A stretch of 64,000 nucleotides of DNA from JAADEM01 sp965371855 (GCA_965371855.1 CBDUZZ010000005.1:1-64000); one strand, 5' to 3'. Counted from the stretch's first letter, positions 1-8,354 are shown. Program-made: numbers and translations. Notes: generated by a model from the letters alone, not told the origin.

Positions 1-113
1 AAATATGGAAATATTTTCTATTTTTTGATGCGCGAAAGCCAAGTTGGGTTAATTTATAACCTACCTCCAATTCGCTCACTTTAATATTGTTTAGTTCGTC
101 TGTTATATCGTGA

Positions 114-127
114 TCATCAATTCAGCG
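114..127 (+). repeat. left terminal inverted repeat of the IS
   Basis: TCATCAATTCAGCG, the exact reverse complement of 1907-1920. It lies 172 bp before the transposase start. Confidence 0.8.
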
Positions 128-299
128 TATAAAAAAAAGACTTGAAAATAAATGAGTTACAAGTATAGGAAAAAATATTTTTTCCGGCTATTTTTGTATT
201 CGAGAGGTCGCAAAGGGGCAAAACCCCTAACTGTCTGATTGTCAGCAAGTGTTCTCTCATTTTTTCTTTTTTTTGCCATAGGAGGGTTAAGAGTAACTT

Positions 300-1712
300 A
301 TGGCGTTTTTCATTGCCGTAAATATACGGGTTATTTATTTGATACACAAATATTTAACCTGGTACTTTACGGTTTTTTCATATAGAGAACGAAAGAAAAA
401 TTTCACATCTACAGACAAGGGTAAAATTGTTTTAACAAGCATTGTTCGTACAGTAAAAAAACATTTTCCTGAGCTTTTCGATAAATTTGAGGAGTTGCCG
501 GATAAACGAAAGAAACGAGAATATTCAATGGCAGAAATTTGTGCCGGAGCATTGTTTATGTTTCTGTTTAAAGAATCGTCTCGCAACGCCTATAATAATG
601 ATCGCAGAGAAAAGAAGTTCAGAAAAGCCATCTACACGTATTTTGGGATAAGGCTTCCTCAAGGAGATACTGTAGACGAAGTCTTAAGGACATTGCCTGC
701 TGAACTTTTAGAAATTCTAAAGGCTCAATTGGTCAGTCGATTAATTGAGAAGAAATTGTTTCGTAAGTTTCGTTTGTTTAACAAGTATTATTCAATTGCT
801 GTGGATGCTACAGGAATGGCTACATTTGATAAACCCCATTGTTCACACTGTCTTACAAAAACCTCTAAAAACGGTAAAACAACGTACTTTCATTATGTGC
901 TGGAAGCAAAACTTGTAAGCTCTTCAGGCCACAGTATATCAATCGCTACAGAATTTATAGAAAACCTTCCCGGTCGTGATTATGAAAAACAGGATTGTGA
1001 ACAGAAAGCTTTTGTACGCCTTGCTACAAAAATAAAGAAATATTATCCCCGGTTGCCAATTTGCATTCTGGCTGATGGACTTTACCCAAACAGCAGTGTG
1101 TTTGATATTTGTCGTAAAAACCAATGGGGATTCATCATAACACTTAAAGACGGTAGTTTAAAAACTTTTAACACCGAAGTAGGATTATTAAAGGCTATGG
1201 CACAAAAACGTTCTGTTTACAGAACTAACAAAAATTTCCGAACAACACTTGATTATACTTTTCTCAACGATATAGAATACAACGGTCATAATTACTCATG
1301 GATATTGTGCAATGAAAAGGTAAGTCATATAAAAACCAAACATGAAAAAACACAACAGTTTGCCTACATCACTAACATACCTCAGTCTGCTGATAAAGTA
1401 GTGGCAACTGCCGACAATGGCCGTATGAGATGGAAAATCGAAAATCAGGGGTTTAATTCTCAAAAAAATCATGGCTATGAATTGGAACACAAATATTCAA
1501 GAGTGTCATATCAAGCAATGCAAAATTATTATCAAATACTACAAATTGCACATATGATAAACCAACTTGTAGAACGTACAAGTCAGGTTGTTGGACTTAT
1601 GACCCTCCATTCAAAACAAACTATTGTTGACCTTTGGAAAAAACTATACCTGTTTATTATGACATTCCAAGAGCCGGCAAACTCCGTGGCAAACTCCTTT
1701 GATTCCGGCTAA
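300..1712 (+). CDS. DDE-type (IS4-like) transposase
   Basis: This 470-residue transposase should cut and join the ends of the surrounding element. The likely catalytic triad is D169 (in SIAVDATGM), D259 (in ILADGLY) and E381 (in RWKIENQGFN), the last in the Y/W-x-x-E helix setting typical of IS4-like transposases. A Cys/His cluster (CSHC, residues 181-184) follows the first Asp. The N-terminal helical region includes KHFPELFDKFEELPDKRK. The reading frame is intact, so the element may be active. The ATG at 300 is the first available start, but the first 35 residues look uncharacteristic and translation may begin later at a non-ATG codon. The gene is the only cargo between the inverted repeats. 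Confidence 0.85.
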   Translation: MAFFIAVNIRVIYLIHKYLTWYFTVFSYRERKKNFTSTDKGKIVLTSIVRTVKKHFPELFDKFEELPDKRKKREYSMAEICAGALFMFLFKESSRNAYNNDRREKKFRKAIYTYFGIRLPQGDTVDEVLRTLPAELLEILKAQLVSRLIEKKLFRKFRLFNKYYSIAVDATGMATFDKPHCSHCLTKTSKNGKTTYFHYVLEAKLVSSSGHSISIATEFIENLPGRDYEKQDCEQKAFVRLATKIKKYYPRLPICILADGLYPNSSVFDICRKNQWGFIITLKDGSLKTFNTEVGLLKAMAQKRSVYRTNKNFRTTLDYTFLNDIEYNGHNYSWILCNEKVSHIKTKHEKTQQFAYITNIPQSADKVVATADNGRMRWKIENQGFNSQKNHGYELEHKYSRVSYQAMQNYYQILQIAHMINQLVERTSQVVGLMTLHSKQTIVDLWKKLYLFIMTFQEPANSVANSFDSG

Positions 1713-1906
1713 TGCAATGAAATACGGTGGAAATATCGTTGTGGAAACATGCCTTTCCCAAATCAGGCAGTAAACAATTTTAAAACAAAAAAACTAAGGA
1801 GAAACAAAACATGCGAAAAAAAACTAATTGGTGTGACAAACATCAAAACAGGGAGTCCTATGCCATTATAGTTGGAGAAAACAGTCTGATGTTAAAAAAA
1901 ACGATT

Positions 1907-1920
1907 CGCTGAATTGATGA
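1907..1920 (-). repeat. right terminal inverted repeat of the IS
   Basis: CGCTGAATTGATGA, complementary to the left tip at 114-127. The stretch between the transposase stop and this repeat (1713-1906) holds no convincing gene. Confidence 0.8.
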
Positions 1921-1960
1921 CGTATTTGGTTGCGTTTGGATTTTAGCTACTTTTGGTTTT

Positions 1961-2090
1961 GTTCAACAATGTGTATATTTAAGCGGGGTTTAAGTAGAAA
2001 GTTGAAAGTAAGAATATAAAACAAACGATGGTGCGACTTGATAGTGATATGCTTTGAACTCCCCGCCAAAACATACACTCATCGTTAGGC
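1961..2090 (+). other. attC-like recombination site (integron cassette type)
   Basis: The 130-bp stretch begins with GTTCAAC (fits the R'' core RYYYAAC) at 1961-1967 and ends with GTTAGGC (fits the R' core GTTRRRY) at 2084-2090. Inside the cores the arms pair: GTGTAT at 1971 with ATACAC at 2073, and AGCGGGGTT near 1982 with AACTCCCCGC near 2058, with one extra base in the right arm. Length, core motifs and an imperfect stem with an unpaired centre fit integron attC sites. No integrase gene is in the window. Motif and pairing are seen; function is inferred. Confidence 0.5.
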
Positions 2091-2179
2091 ACAAGGCATC
2101 CACGAACCCCAAAACAGATGCAATTTCAATAAAAGCAAATAAGATTAACTACACTCAAATAAATTAATTCTAAATATTT

Positions 2180-2210
2180 TTTGTTTATATCATAAACTAC
2201 TTTATATTTG
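2180..2210 (+). promoter_or_regulatory. Bacteroidota promoter with embedded 15-bp palindromic operator
   Basis: TTTG at 2180-2183, a 19-bp spacer and TATATTTG at 2203-2210 match the Bacteroidota housekeeping promoter exactly. The palindrome GTTTATATCATAAAC (2183-2197) fills most of the spacer, so a bound regulator would block the polymerase. The same arrangement recurs at 3108-3136. The start codon of the first gene lies 23 bp after the -7 element. Confidence 0.75.
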
Positions 2211-2232
2211 CAGTGAATTAACAATTACTTTT

Positions 2233-2817
2233 ATGGAAACAAATAAATTATCACCCGAAAAAAGCCTTGAATTGATTACCCAAGTGATTACTCAAGCCAG
2301 AAATAAATTTGAAGAAAATGGATTTATTTATACGTTTTGGGGGATATTAATTGCCATAACTTCTATTAGTCAATTTATACTTCTTAAAAATGAGCATTAT
2401 GATATTAATTGGTATCCTTATCTATTAATGCCAATCGGAGCAATTTATTCTACAATCTACTATTCAAAAAAGAAAGGAAAAAGCAAGCAAAATTTGATTA
2501 GTAAAATAGTATCTGCATTATGGATTGTTTTATCAATTAATATGATGATTTTAGGATTTTTATTTGCGAATAATCTAAAAGAAAACTTAATACCCATTAT
2601 TTTAATTTTACTATCTATTGGTACAATAGTTTCAGGAACTTCAATGAAAAGCAAATTACTACTCTACTCTGGTATTTTTATTGGTCTTTCAGCATTTTTA
2701 TGTTTTTATCTTGAATGGATTTATCACCCTTTATTAATGGGAATTGTTTCAATAATTGCTGTATTAATTCCTGGAATAATATTAATGGTTCAACATAAGA
2801 AAAAAGAAAATGTTTAA
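2233..2817 (+). CDS. small multi-spanning membrane protein
   Basis: This 194-residue protein has about six hydrophobic segments (roughly residues 35-52, 62-78, 92-111, 115-132, 135-152 and 158-180), a cytoplasmic-looking N-terminal helix beginning METNKLSPEKSLELITQVI, and a lysine-rich C-terminal tail. The family is not recognised with certainty. It overlaps the next gene by 8 bp (shared ATGTTTAA), so the two are co-translated and co-regulated from the promoter at 2180-2210. Membrane proteins paired this way with a small winged-helix regulator often act as sensors or as the regulated target. That role is inference only. Base composition is clearly more AT-rich than in the housekeeping part of the window. 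Confidence 0.75.
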   Translation: METNKLSPEKSLELITQVITQARNKFEENGFIYTFWGILIAITSISQFILLKNEHYDINWYPYLLMPIGAIYSTIYYSKKKGKSKQNLISKIVSALWIVLSINMMILGFLFANNLKENLIPIILILLSIGTIVSGTSMKSKLLLYSGIFIGLSAFLCFYLEWIYHPLLMGIVSIIAVLIPGIILMVQHKKKENV

Positions 2818-3091
2818 AAATCTCAATCCATTATTACATTCCCAACTTCGGTTAGCTATTATTTCTTATTTAGTGAGTAATGGTAAATCGGATTTTAATG
2901 AATTAAAAGACATTACAAAAGCCACGTCAGGAAATATTAGTGTTCAACTAAAAAAATTAGAAAAGGAAAAATACATAACTATAACCAAAGGATTTTTAAA
3001 CAATTATCAACATACATCAATTGAGATTACAAATACAGGAATTGATGCTTTTGAAGAGTATGTAAAAGTAATTAAACAATATATAAAATAA
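2810..3091 (+). CDS. small winged-helix transcriptional regulator (HTH_34/MarR-like)
   Basis: This 93-residue DNA-binding protein consists of one winged-helix domain: helices NPLLHSQLRLAIISYLV and FNELKDITKATSGNISVQLKKLEKEKY, then a wing (ITITKGFLNNYQHTSIEIT) and a C-terminal dimerisation helix. The layout matches the stand-alone winged-helix family PF13601, whose members commonly repress their own operon. The start ATG overlaps the stop of the upstream membrane protein. Matching 15-bp palindromes lie in both promoters of this locus (2183-2197 and 3108-3122), and this regulator is the obvious candidate to bind them. No effector-binding domain is present, so its ligand or partner, perhaps the membrane protein, is unknown. 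Confidence 0.85.
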   Translation: MFKNLNPLLHSQLRLAIISYLVSNGKSDFNELKDITKATSGNISVQLKKLEKEKYITITKGFLNNYQHTSIEITNTGIDAFEEYVKVIKQYIK

Positions 3092-3107
3092 TTTTTTTAA
3101 CCATTTA

Positions 3108-3136
3108 GTTTATAATATAAACTAATTTATAAATTC
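3108..3136 (+). promoter_or_regulatory. second operator/promoter of the winged-helix locus
   Basis: The palindrome GTTTATAATATAAAC (3108-3122) is followed by CTAATTTATAAATTC. Base by base it lines up with 2183-2211, where GTTTATATCATAAAC is followed by CTACTTTATATTTGC. Palindrome and -7 region are thus in the same register at both sites, although this -7 element (TATAAATT) is weaker. It precedes the lipoprotein and receptor genes and implies two transcripts under one regulator. Confidence 0.65.
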
Positions 3137-3142
3137 AATATT

Positions 3143-3940
3143 ATGATACGATTATTAATAATTTCATTATTTTTTGTTTCCTGCAAAGGGAATACAACAG
3201 AAATAGCAAAGGTGGAAGCGATAAATTATTCTGCTCAAATAGAACAAATTAAATCAGACACATTACTTGTTGGGATTCAAAGAAAAATATATGATGCTTT
3301 TGTTCAAAGTTTAATGTCAAAGAACAATAAAGCTCTGTCAGAATTGAGTAATAGCCTTGTTGAACTAAATAAATCTAAAGAACAAAATCTTATTCTTTAT
3401 TGGCAATCATATATACAGTTTTATTCATCTATTTATTATCTAAAAAAGGATGATAAAGCGACCGCCGAACAAGAAATAGATAAAGGTATAGATTGGTTAG
3501 ATGAAATGAAAAGCAAAAATTCAGAAGAATATGCACTTTTGGCAAGGCTACAAGGTTTTGGTATTCAATTTAAAGGAATGAAAGCAATGTTTATTTCAAG
3601 CGATATAAAGAAAAACTTAAAAAAAGCTATTGCAATAGATTCAACAAATTTACGAGCATACTATGTTTATGCAAGTAACGATTTTCATACACCAAAAAAA
3701 TATGGTGGCGGTAAAGAAACAGAAGAATATTTGTTAAAAGCGATTTCATTGCCTATTCAGAAAGTTAAAAATGATTATTTGCCATCGTGGGGAAAGGAAG
3801 AAGCTTTTGAAATGTTAATTAAATTCTACATTAAAAATGAAAAATGGGATTTTGCCAAAAAATATTATAAAGAAGGTATTAAAGAGTTTCCAAGAAGTTA
3901 TACAATTAGTCAATTAGCAACAAAATTAGTAGGCAAATAA
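3143..3940 (+). CDS. tetratricopeptide-like lipoprotein
   Basis: This 265-residue protein starts with a lipoprotein signal (MIRLLIISLFFVSC, lipidated Cys14), so it is anchored in a membrane facing the periplasm or surface. The mature part is helical, with paired-helix stretches such as LILYWQSYIQFYSSIYYLKKD, NLRAYYVYASNDFHTPKKYGGG and KWDFAKKYYKEGIKEFP that resemble TPR units, though no exact repeat is assigned. The stop codon is followed at once by an ATG belonging to the TonB-dependent receptor. The pair therefore looks like an uptake or export accessory plus an outer-membrane channel. No substrate can be named. The gene is AT-rich like its neighbours and is controlled by the operator at 3108-3122. 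Confidence 0.75.
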   Translation: MIRLLIISLFFVSCKGNTTEIAKVEAINYSAQIEQIKSDTLLVGIQRKIYDAFVQSLMSKNNKALSELSNSLVELNKSKEQNLILYWQSYIQFYSSIYYLKKDDKATAEQEIDKGIDWLDEMKSKNSEEYALLARLQGFGIQFKGMKAMFISSDIKKNLKKAIAIDSTNLRAYYVYASNDFHTPKKYGGGKETEEYLLKAISLPIQKVKNDYLPSWGKEEAFEMLIKFYIKNEKWDFAKKYYKEGIKEFPRSYTISQLATKLVGK

Positions 3941-3962
3941 ATGAAATATTTTTTTAGTAATA

Positions 3963-6119
3963 TTGTTATCATTTTTATCTTTTATTTCTTTTATTTCTTT
4001 TTCTCAATCAACAATTAACGGTTTGGTTAAAGACAAAAAAGGCGAACCTGTTTTTGCAGTAAATGTATATTTAAAGTCATATCCGCAAAAAGGAACAACT
4101 ACTGATTTTGAAGGGGATTTTAATCTTATTATTAACAATTTAGATGATACTTTACTTGTCTCGTATATTGGTTATGAAACAAAAGAAATTTCATTGTCAA
4201 CTATTGATATGTCTAAATACTTAATTATTGTCTTAAATAAAAATAGTCAAACTTTAGAAGAAGTAATAATTAAAGCAAGAGACCCAATATCCGAGCAATT
4301 TTCTGTTGTAAAAATGAAGAAAATGGATATTTATTTAAACCCTATTTCACAAGGCGACCCATTAAAAGCTATATCAGTTTTACCGGCATCGACAACCACA
4401 AATGAAACTGCAAACCCATCTTTAAGGGGAAGTTCTGCTGACAAAACAAGAGTAGTGTTAAATGGCGTGCCTATTTATAACCCTGTCAGGGCAAGTCAAT
4501 TAAACAATCAAGGGTTTTTTAGTTTGTTTAATACAGAAATAATTAACACACAATATGTATATGCAAGTAATCCACCTTTGACTTATGGTAACACAAGTGC
4601 AGGTTTGGTAGAAATTCAAACTATAAAGAATTTAGAAGCAACTCAATTACAACTATCAACAAGTTTAGCAAGTGTAGGTCTTTTCCTTTCTCAAAAAATT
4701 AAAAAAGGAGTTTCATTTATTCAAATTTACGGAAATTATCAGTTTTCTGATGCTTTTGTAGGTATTCAGAAAGATAAAATACCTAACATCAAAAACTTTT
4801 ACACTAAAGACGCAGGAATAAATTTCCACACAAAAATTGGCAAAAAGGCAGAGTTCAATTCTTATAATTACTTTATAGATGAACAATTTAGTGGTTATAA
4901 TCAACAATTTACTTATAAAGGGAATGTAGCAACTGATAAAAGACGAATTTTCACGGTAAACAACTTAAAGCTTTATTCAGAGAAAGGTGTTTTAAGTATA
5001 AACAGTGGAACTAATAACTCAAAACAACAGTTTAGTTTTGGCAATATTAAATCAGAACAAAAAATAAGTCAAGTTTATAGTTCTATTGATTATAAGTGGC
5101 ATTTATTGGAAAACACGAATATACAATTAGGCATTTCACACGATTTTCATCGTAATAAATTTAAGGATAGTATTCCTACATATTATTATGCTTTATCCCC
5201 AAATTCCCCAAATTATTATTCAGAAACTTCAATTCATAACCACATTCTTGAAGCATATTTATATACAACTTGGAATATTAATGATAAAATTACTTTCTCA
5301 TCAGGAATGAGAAGTAATTTACCTGTGGAAAATCAAAAATATTACTTTAGCTCACAATTAGGTTTAAAATATCGTTTGAGTAAAAAACAATCATTTTTAT
5401 TGAGTGGTGGAAAGTATCACAATTATTCAATTCCAAATTATTACTCAAAGACATATAATTTGCTATCAAGTTATCAGGTAGCATTAGATTATTCGTATGA
5501 GTTTAAAAACACATTATTAAAAGCAGCAACATATTTTAAAAATGAAACAGGAGAACAGTCTGCAAACGCTTTTTTTATCGCAGATAAGGTAAATACTTTT
5601 GGTATAGAATTTTATTTAGAACATAATTTTTATAATTATTTAAAATTTACATTCTCAAATTCATTTATTGAGCAAAAAATGAGAATATTTGAAAACGATT
5701 ATCACGGTTCTAAAGATTTTAATTATTTGGTAAAAACAACTATTCAATATAATAATCCCAAATTATTTTCTTTAGCATTAACATATATGAGCCGACCCGG
5801 TACTTATTATAACGAAATAACAGGTTCCACTTTTGATAACCAAACAAGTTTCTACAAACCGATATTTTCAAATGATTTATACAATTTGCAATATGGCAAT
5901 TATAATCGTTTTGATATTAGTTTAAGTAAATATATTAGAATGAGAAATAAAGCATTAATCACGTTTATTTCGCTAAACAATATTTTTAACACAAAAAATG
6001 AAAGTAATACATTGTATGACACTTCTTATTCGAAAAAAGATTTTGATTATTTTCAATTTAGGACATTATACTTTGGATTTGTATGGCAGTTGAATTATTT
6101 GAAAAAACAAAACAGATAG
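3963..6119 (+). CDS. TonB-dependent outer-membrane receptor with frameshifted start
   Basis: This 718-residue receptor has an N-terminal carboxypeptidase-D regulatory-like domain (about residues 17-92, TINGLVKDKKGEPVFAVNV), a plug domain (about 105-215, NPSLRGSSADKTRVVLNGVP), and a beta-barrel ending FGFVWQLNYLKK. It should transport a substrate across the outer membrane using TonB energy. In the frame shown, the only start is TTG at 3963. An ATG at 3941, directly after the upstream stop, is one base out of frame across a run of seven T (3949-3955). Removing one T gives a full signal peptide, MKYFLVILLSFLSFISF followed by ISFSQS. The run is therefore a sequencing error, a real frameshift, or a slippage switch. 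Confidence 0.8.
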   Translation: MLSFLSFISFISFSQSTINGLVKDKKGEPVFAVNVYLKSYPQKGTTTDFEGDFNLIINNLDDTLLVSYIGYETKEISLSTIDMSKYLIIVLNKNSQTLEEVIIKARDPISEQFSVVKMKKMDIYLNPISQGDPLKAISVLPASTTTNETANPSLRGSSADKTRVVLNGVPIYNPVRASQLNNQGFFSLFNTEIINTQYVYASNPPLTYGNTSAGLVEIQTIKNLEATQLQLSTSLASVGLFLSQKIKKGVSFIQIYGNYQFSDAFVGIQKDKIPNIKNFYTKDAGINFHTKIGKKAEFNSYNYFIDEQFSGYNQQFTYKGNVATDKRRIFTVNNLKLYSEKGVLSINSGTNNSKQQFSFGNIKSEQKISQVYSSIDYKWHLLENTNIQLGISHDFHRNKFKDSIPTYYYALSPNSPNYYSETSIHNHILEAYLYTTWNINDKITFSSGMRSNLPVENQKYYFSSQLGLKYRLSKKQSFLLSGGKYHNYSIPNYYSKTYNLLSSYQVALDYSYEFKNTLLKAATYFKNETGEQSANAFFIADKVNTFGIEFYLEHNFYNYLKFTFSNSFIEQKMRIFENDYHGSKDFNYLVKTTIQYNNPKLFSLALTYMSRPGTYYNEITGSTFDNQTSFYKPIFSNDLYNLQYGNYNRFDISLSKYIRMRNKALITFISLNNIFNTKNESNTLYDTSYSKKDFDYFQFRTLYFGFVWQLNYLKKQNR

Positions 6120-6133
6120 AAAACAAGCCCAGT

Positions 6134-6260
6134 GCCTAACAATAAAGCGTCCTGATGGTGTCGGTACAGCTTGTCCCGCCATTCGGGAACCCAATCTGAA
6201 CGCTGTGTTGACAGCCTGCCCCGGCCCTTCGGGGAAACCGGCCACAATCGCACTTACTTA
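6134..6260 (+). other. attC-like half site / cassette end
   Basis: GCCTAAC at 6134-6140 fits the RYYYAAC core that opens an integron attC site, and it starts 15 bp after the receptor stop. It is followed by AATAAAGCGT and, at about 6199, by GAACGCTGT, which can pair with the AGCGT. A closing GTTRRRY core is not found downstream, so the site is incomplete or diverged. The region is visibly more GC-rich than the preceding gene. The rest of 6261-6440 shows nothing coding. Confidence 0.35.
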
Positions 6261-6440
6261 TGGGGAATAAATGGTTTTTATTAGGAGTGTTTTTAGTTAA
6301 TAGGTTGCAACATTAAATTTTGTCTCTCATTTTTTAGGTGTAAATTCCGTACTTTCAAGTTTTATATTAGTATCTGTATTGTAAATAACAGTAAAAGAAC
6401 GTCTGTTTTTCACATATACACACAGTAATCCCATTAGCCA

Positions 6441-6959
6441 TCATGACGTTATTTTAGGGATACAAGGAAGATGTTGTAACAATGATTGTAGTTTAGCAAT
6501 TGGTAGTGGTACTCTTGCTGCTTTAAATGTTATCAAAGTAACGAGTTTGCCTGTTTTGCATATTGGACAAATACGGTGTTGTAAAAGCGGCTTTTCCGGT
6601 AGATTGACCTTCCGCAATTGCTCCTGTAAAAGTGGGATTATCTTTTTCTTCAAAGTACTGCTCAAAATGCCATAGTGACGTATTCTTGTAAATCCTTTTG
6701 GTAGTATGTGCAGTGAGAAACGCCGGATAAACTCATGGTCAGTCAGTGTAACAGGATGCTTCTTGCCGCCATGCCGGTAATTTTTTGCAATAAAAGTAAC
6801 GCTATCGTTTTCGATATTTTTAATACGATGATTACTGATTGCTATTTTGTGTGTATACCGCCCTATGTATTCTATAACCTGTTCAGTACCAAAAAACGGA
6901 CATTTGCAATAGACCACCCAACTCTTTTTAAAAAGCTTTTTGTACTGACCCGTCCTAAA
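6441..6959 (-). pseudogene. IS91-family transposase, C-terminal remnant
   Basis: On the minus strand the frame encodes the C-terminal part of an IS91-type Y2 (rolling-circle) transposase. Signature stretches are GTEQVIEYIGRYTHKIAISN, then HGGKKHPVTLTDHEFIRRF and the cysteine pair ICPICKTGKL. Family members run to roughly 380-400 residues and carry an N-terminal zinc finger and the catalytic HUH and tyrosine motifs; these are missing. The open frame continues upstream of the GTG at 6917 (YKKLFKKSWV) to about 6959, where homology appears to stop at TGACCCGTCCTAAAATA, possibly the tip of another element. No functional start or active site remains. Confidence 0.75.
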
Positions 6960-7012
6960 ATATGTCTATACAAAAAAAAATACATATTCTGTAAATGATA
7001 TTTCTAAATTTA

Positions 7013-7020
7013 TACTTTTG
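7013..7020 (+). promoter_or_regulatory. -7 promoter element before the MFS remnant
   Basis: TACTTTTG matches TAnnTTTG and lies 22 bp before the ATG at 7042. The -33 element is poor (TCTG near 6988). It looks like the original promoter of the transporter gene. Confidence 0.45.
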
Positions 7021-7041
7021 GACTCACATAAAAAAAAGATA

Positions 7042-7443
7042 ATGATAGAATCAAATCCAAATTTGAATAAAAAAATTTTTCTGGCTGTTACAATGTCTTC
7101 CAATTTTCTTAATCCGTTAATGGGTGCTGCCGTAAATGTAGCTTTACCAAAAATTGGGGCAGAATTTTCAATGTCTGCAGTAGGTTTAAGTTGGGTTACT
7201 ATGTCCTTTTTATTGGCTTCGTCTGTCTTTTTAGTTCCTTTTGGTAAAATAAGCGACAGTTGGGGACGTATGAAAATGTTCTTGTACAGCAATATATTAT
7301 TTGCTTTATCATCCTTATTTTGTGCCTTTTCTTTTTCTTCTGACATGTTAAGTATGAAAGCCGTTACCATTACCTTTACATTTTTGTGTATTATCGGAAT
7401 TTTTACTTCGCTTGTAGGCAGGCGGAAAGTTACTGATAAATAA
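7042..7443 (+). pseudogene. MFS drug-efflux transporter, internally deleted
   Basis: The frame encodes 133 residues from the ATG at 7042 and keeps the N-terminus of a DHA2-like MFS exporter. This includes the first helix (SNFLNPLMGAAVNVALPKI), the second, and the motif-A loop GKISDSWGRMKMF with the third helix. After about residue 107 it jumps to AVTITFTFLCIIGIFTSLVG, which reads like the last transmembrane helix and C-terminal tail of the same kind of transporter. About 300 internal residues would be missing compared with a 400-470-residue family member. The deletion kept the frame and the natural stop. Such a protein cannot transport. The earlier in-frame TTG at 7018 lies in the promoter and is not the start. 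Confidence 0.7.
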
Positions 7444-7524
7444 GTCTTATCGTTCGTGGCATAGAAAATTGGGAGCTTTGATTATACATACAGAATGATT
7501 CAGGATATAAAAAACCCCAATATC

Positions 7525-7645
7525 TCTACAAATGTTTGAGGTGCTCTGCACCTGATAAATATAGCGGCAGAGCCGCCAAAATCTTTGTAGAAATAGTAAT
7601 CAAATACGGTTTATAAGGTACAGAGTGCCGAAATATTAAGACAAC
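7525..7645. repeat. REP-like nested palindrome
   Basis: CTACAAA near 7526 and TTTGTAG near 7584 frame two inner palindromes, AGGTGCTCTGCACCT and GCGGCAGAGCCGCC. A degenerate third unit, GGTACAGAGTGCC, follows near 7617. The same words (CTACAAAT, GGTGCAGAGCACC, TTTGTAGAAA) recur at 20253-20395, so this is a dispersed intergenic repeat family. The rest of 7444-7691 shows no gene. Confidence 0.7.
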
Positions 7646-7691
7646 TATGCATTATTCGGATGAGCCTTTTTTATTCTATTCAAATGAATAT

Positions 7692-8354
7692 TTATACAAG
7701 TTTAACCTCTCCAAAAAATTCTGGTAAATGAAAGTTTGGAGAATCGACTCTAATAGGATTCCAGCTTAGAAAGTGCATGTCAGGAGTCTTATCACCACAC
7801 TTATAAAAATTAGCCTTGAATGTCATTCCCTTTTCGAAGTTAAGTTTATGAGTAAAAAAAGCATTAACAGGAATAGCCATTACAATTTCATAACTAAAAT
7901 CACCAGTTCTAACATCAAACGGTTCCGAACCTAATGTTGATACTTTTCGTATTTTATTTATAACAGAAGTATCAGCACGAGTACGATTTTTAGCAGCAAG
8001 CTCTCTGTCTTCCATGCTCTCTCCCCAACCAAACAATTGTGTACCAATACAATTTGTCTCAAGATTGTAATACCCCTTACCATCAAAATCACAAAAGAAT
8101 TCACAACAACTATCTTCCCACACCTCACTATTAGGCTCACTGTTCACCGCTCTTACAGCCTTTTCATGTACTTGATACTTGATATAAAGAGCATCCTTTG
8201 TGTACCCCATTTTAAAAGAGACATCAGGTTTATATGGATACTCTTTCCAGTTAACTACATCAATAAAATTCACCGGAAATTCATCCAGACTCTTTGATAT
8301 GGTTTCCAAACTATCATCAGATAATTGAAGGAATGGTACTTTTAGTGTTTTCAT
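7692..8354 (-). CDS. CBM9-like carbohydrate-binding family protein
   Basis: This 220-residue protein matches the carbohydrate-binding family 9-like proteins common in Bacteroidota. Recognisable features are the strand pattern VSFKMGYTKDALYIKYQV, the segment VWEDSCCEFFCDFDGKGYYN, which is the conserved ligand-side region, and the closing SWNPIRVDSPNFHLPEFFG. There is no clear signal peptide, so the product may be cytoplasmic or use another route. It lies 76 bp downstream of the sugar-kinase-like gene on the same strand and may share its transcript. The binding sugar cannot be told from sequence. Confidence 0.75.
   Translation of the reverse strand: MKTLKVPFLQLSDDSLETISKSLDEFPVNFIDVVNWKEYPYKPDVSFKMGYTKDALYIKYQVHEKAVRAVNSEPNSEVWEDSCCEFFCDFDGKGYYNLETNCIGTQLFGWGESMEDRELAAKNRTRADTSVINKIRKVSTLGSEPFDVRTGDFSYEIVMAIPVNAFFTHKLNFEKGMTFKANFYKCGDKTPDMHFLSWNPIRVDSPNFHLPEFFGEVKLV

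Larger units (their letters stand above)
114..1920 (+). mobile_element. complete insertion sequence with 14-bp terminal inverted repeats
   Basis: The element is bounded by perfect 14-bp inverted repeats, TCATCAATTCAGCG at 114-127 and CGCTGAATTGATGA at 1907-1920, and encloses one DDE transposase gene. No target-site duplication is evident: the left flank ends in ATCGTGA and the right flank starts CGTATTT. Either the duplication was lost, the true tips differ by a few bases, or one flank was rearranged after insertion. An attC-like palindrome begins 41 bp beyond the right end. The ends and gene are read directly; the family is not assigned. Confidence 0.8.

Noticed and set aside
6946..6990. TGACCCGTCCTAAAATATGTCTATAC as the tip of a complete second IS
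   Set aside because: No matching partner end or transposase was found on the MFS side; only noted as a possible junction.
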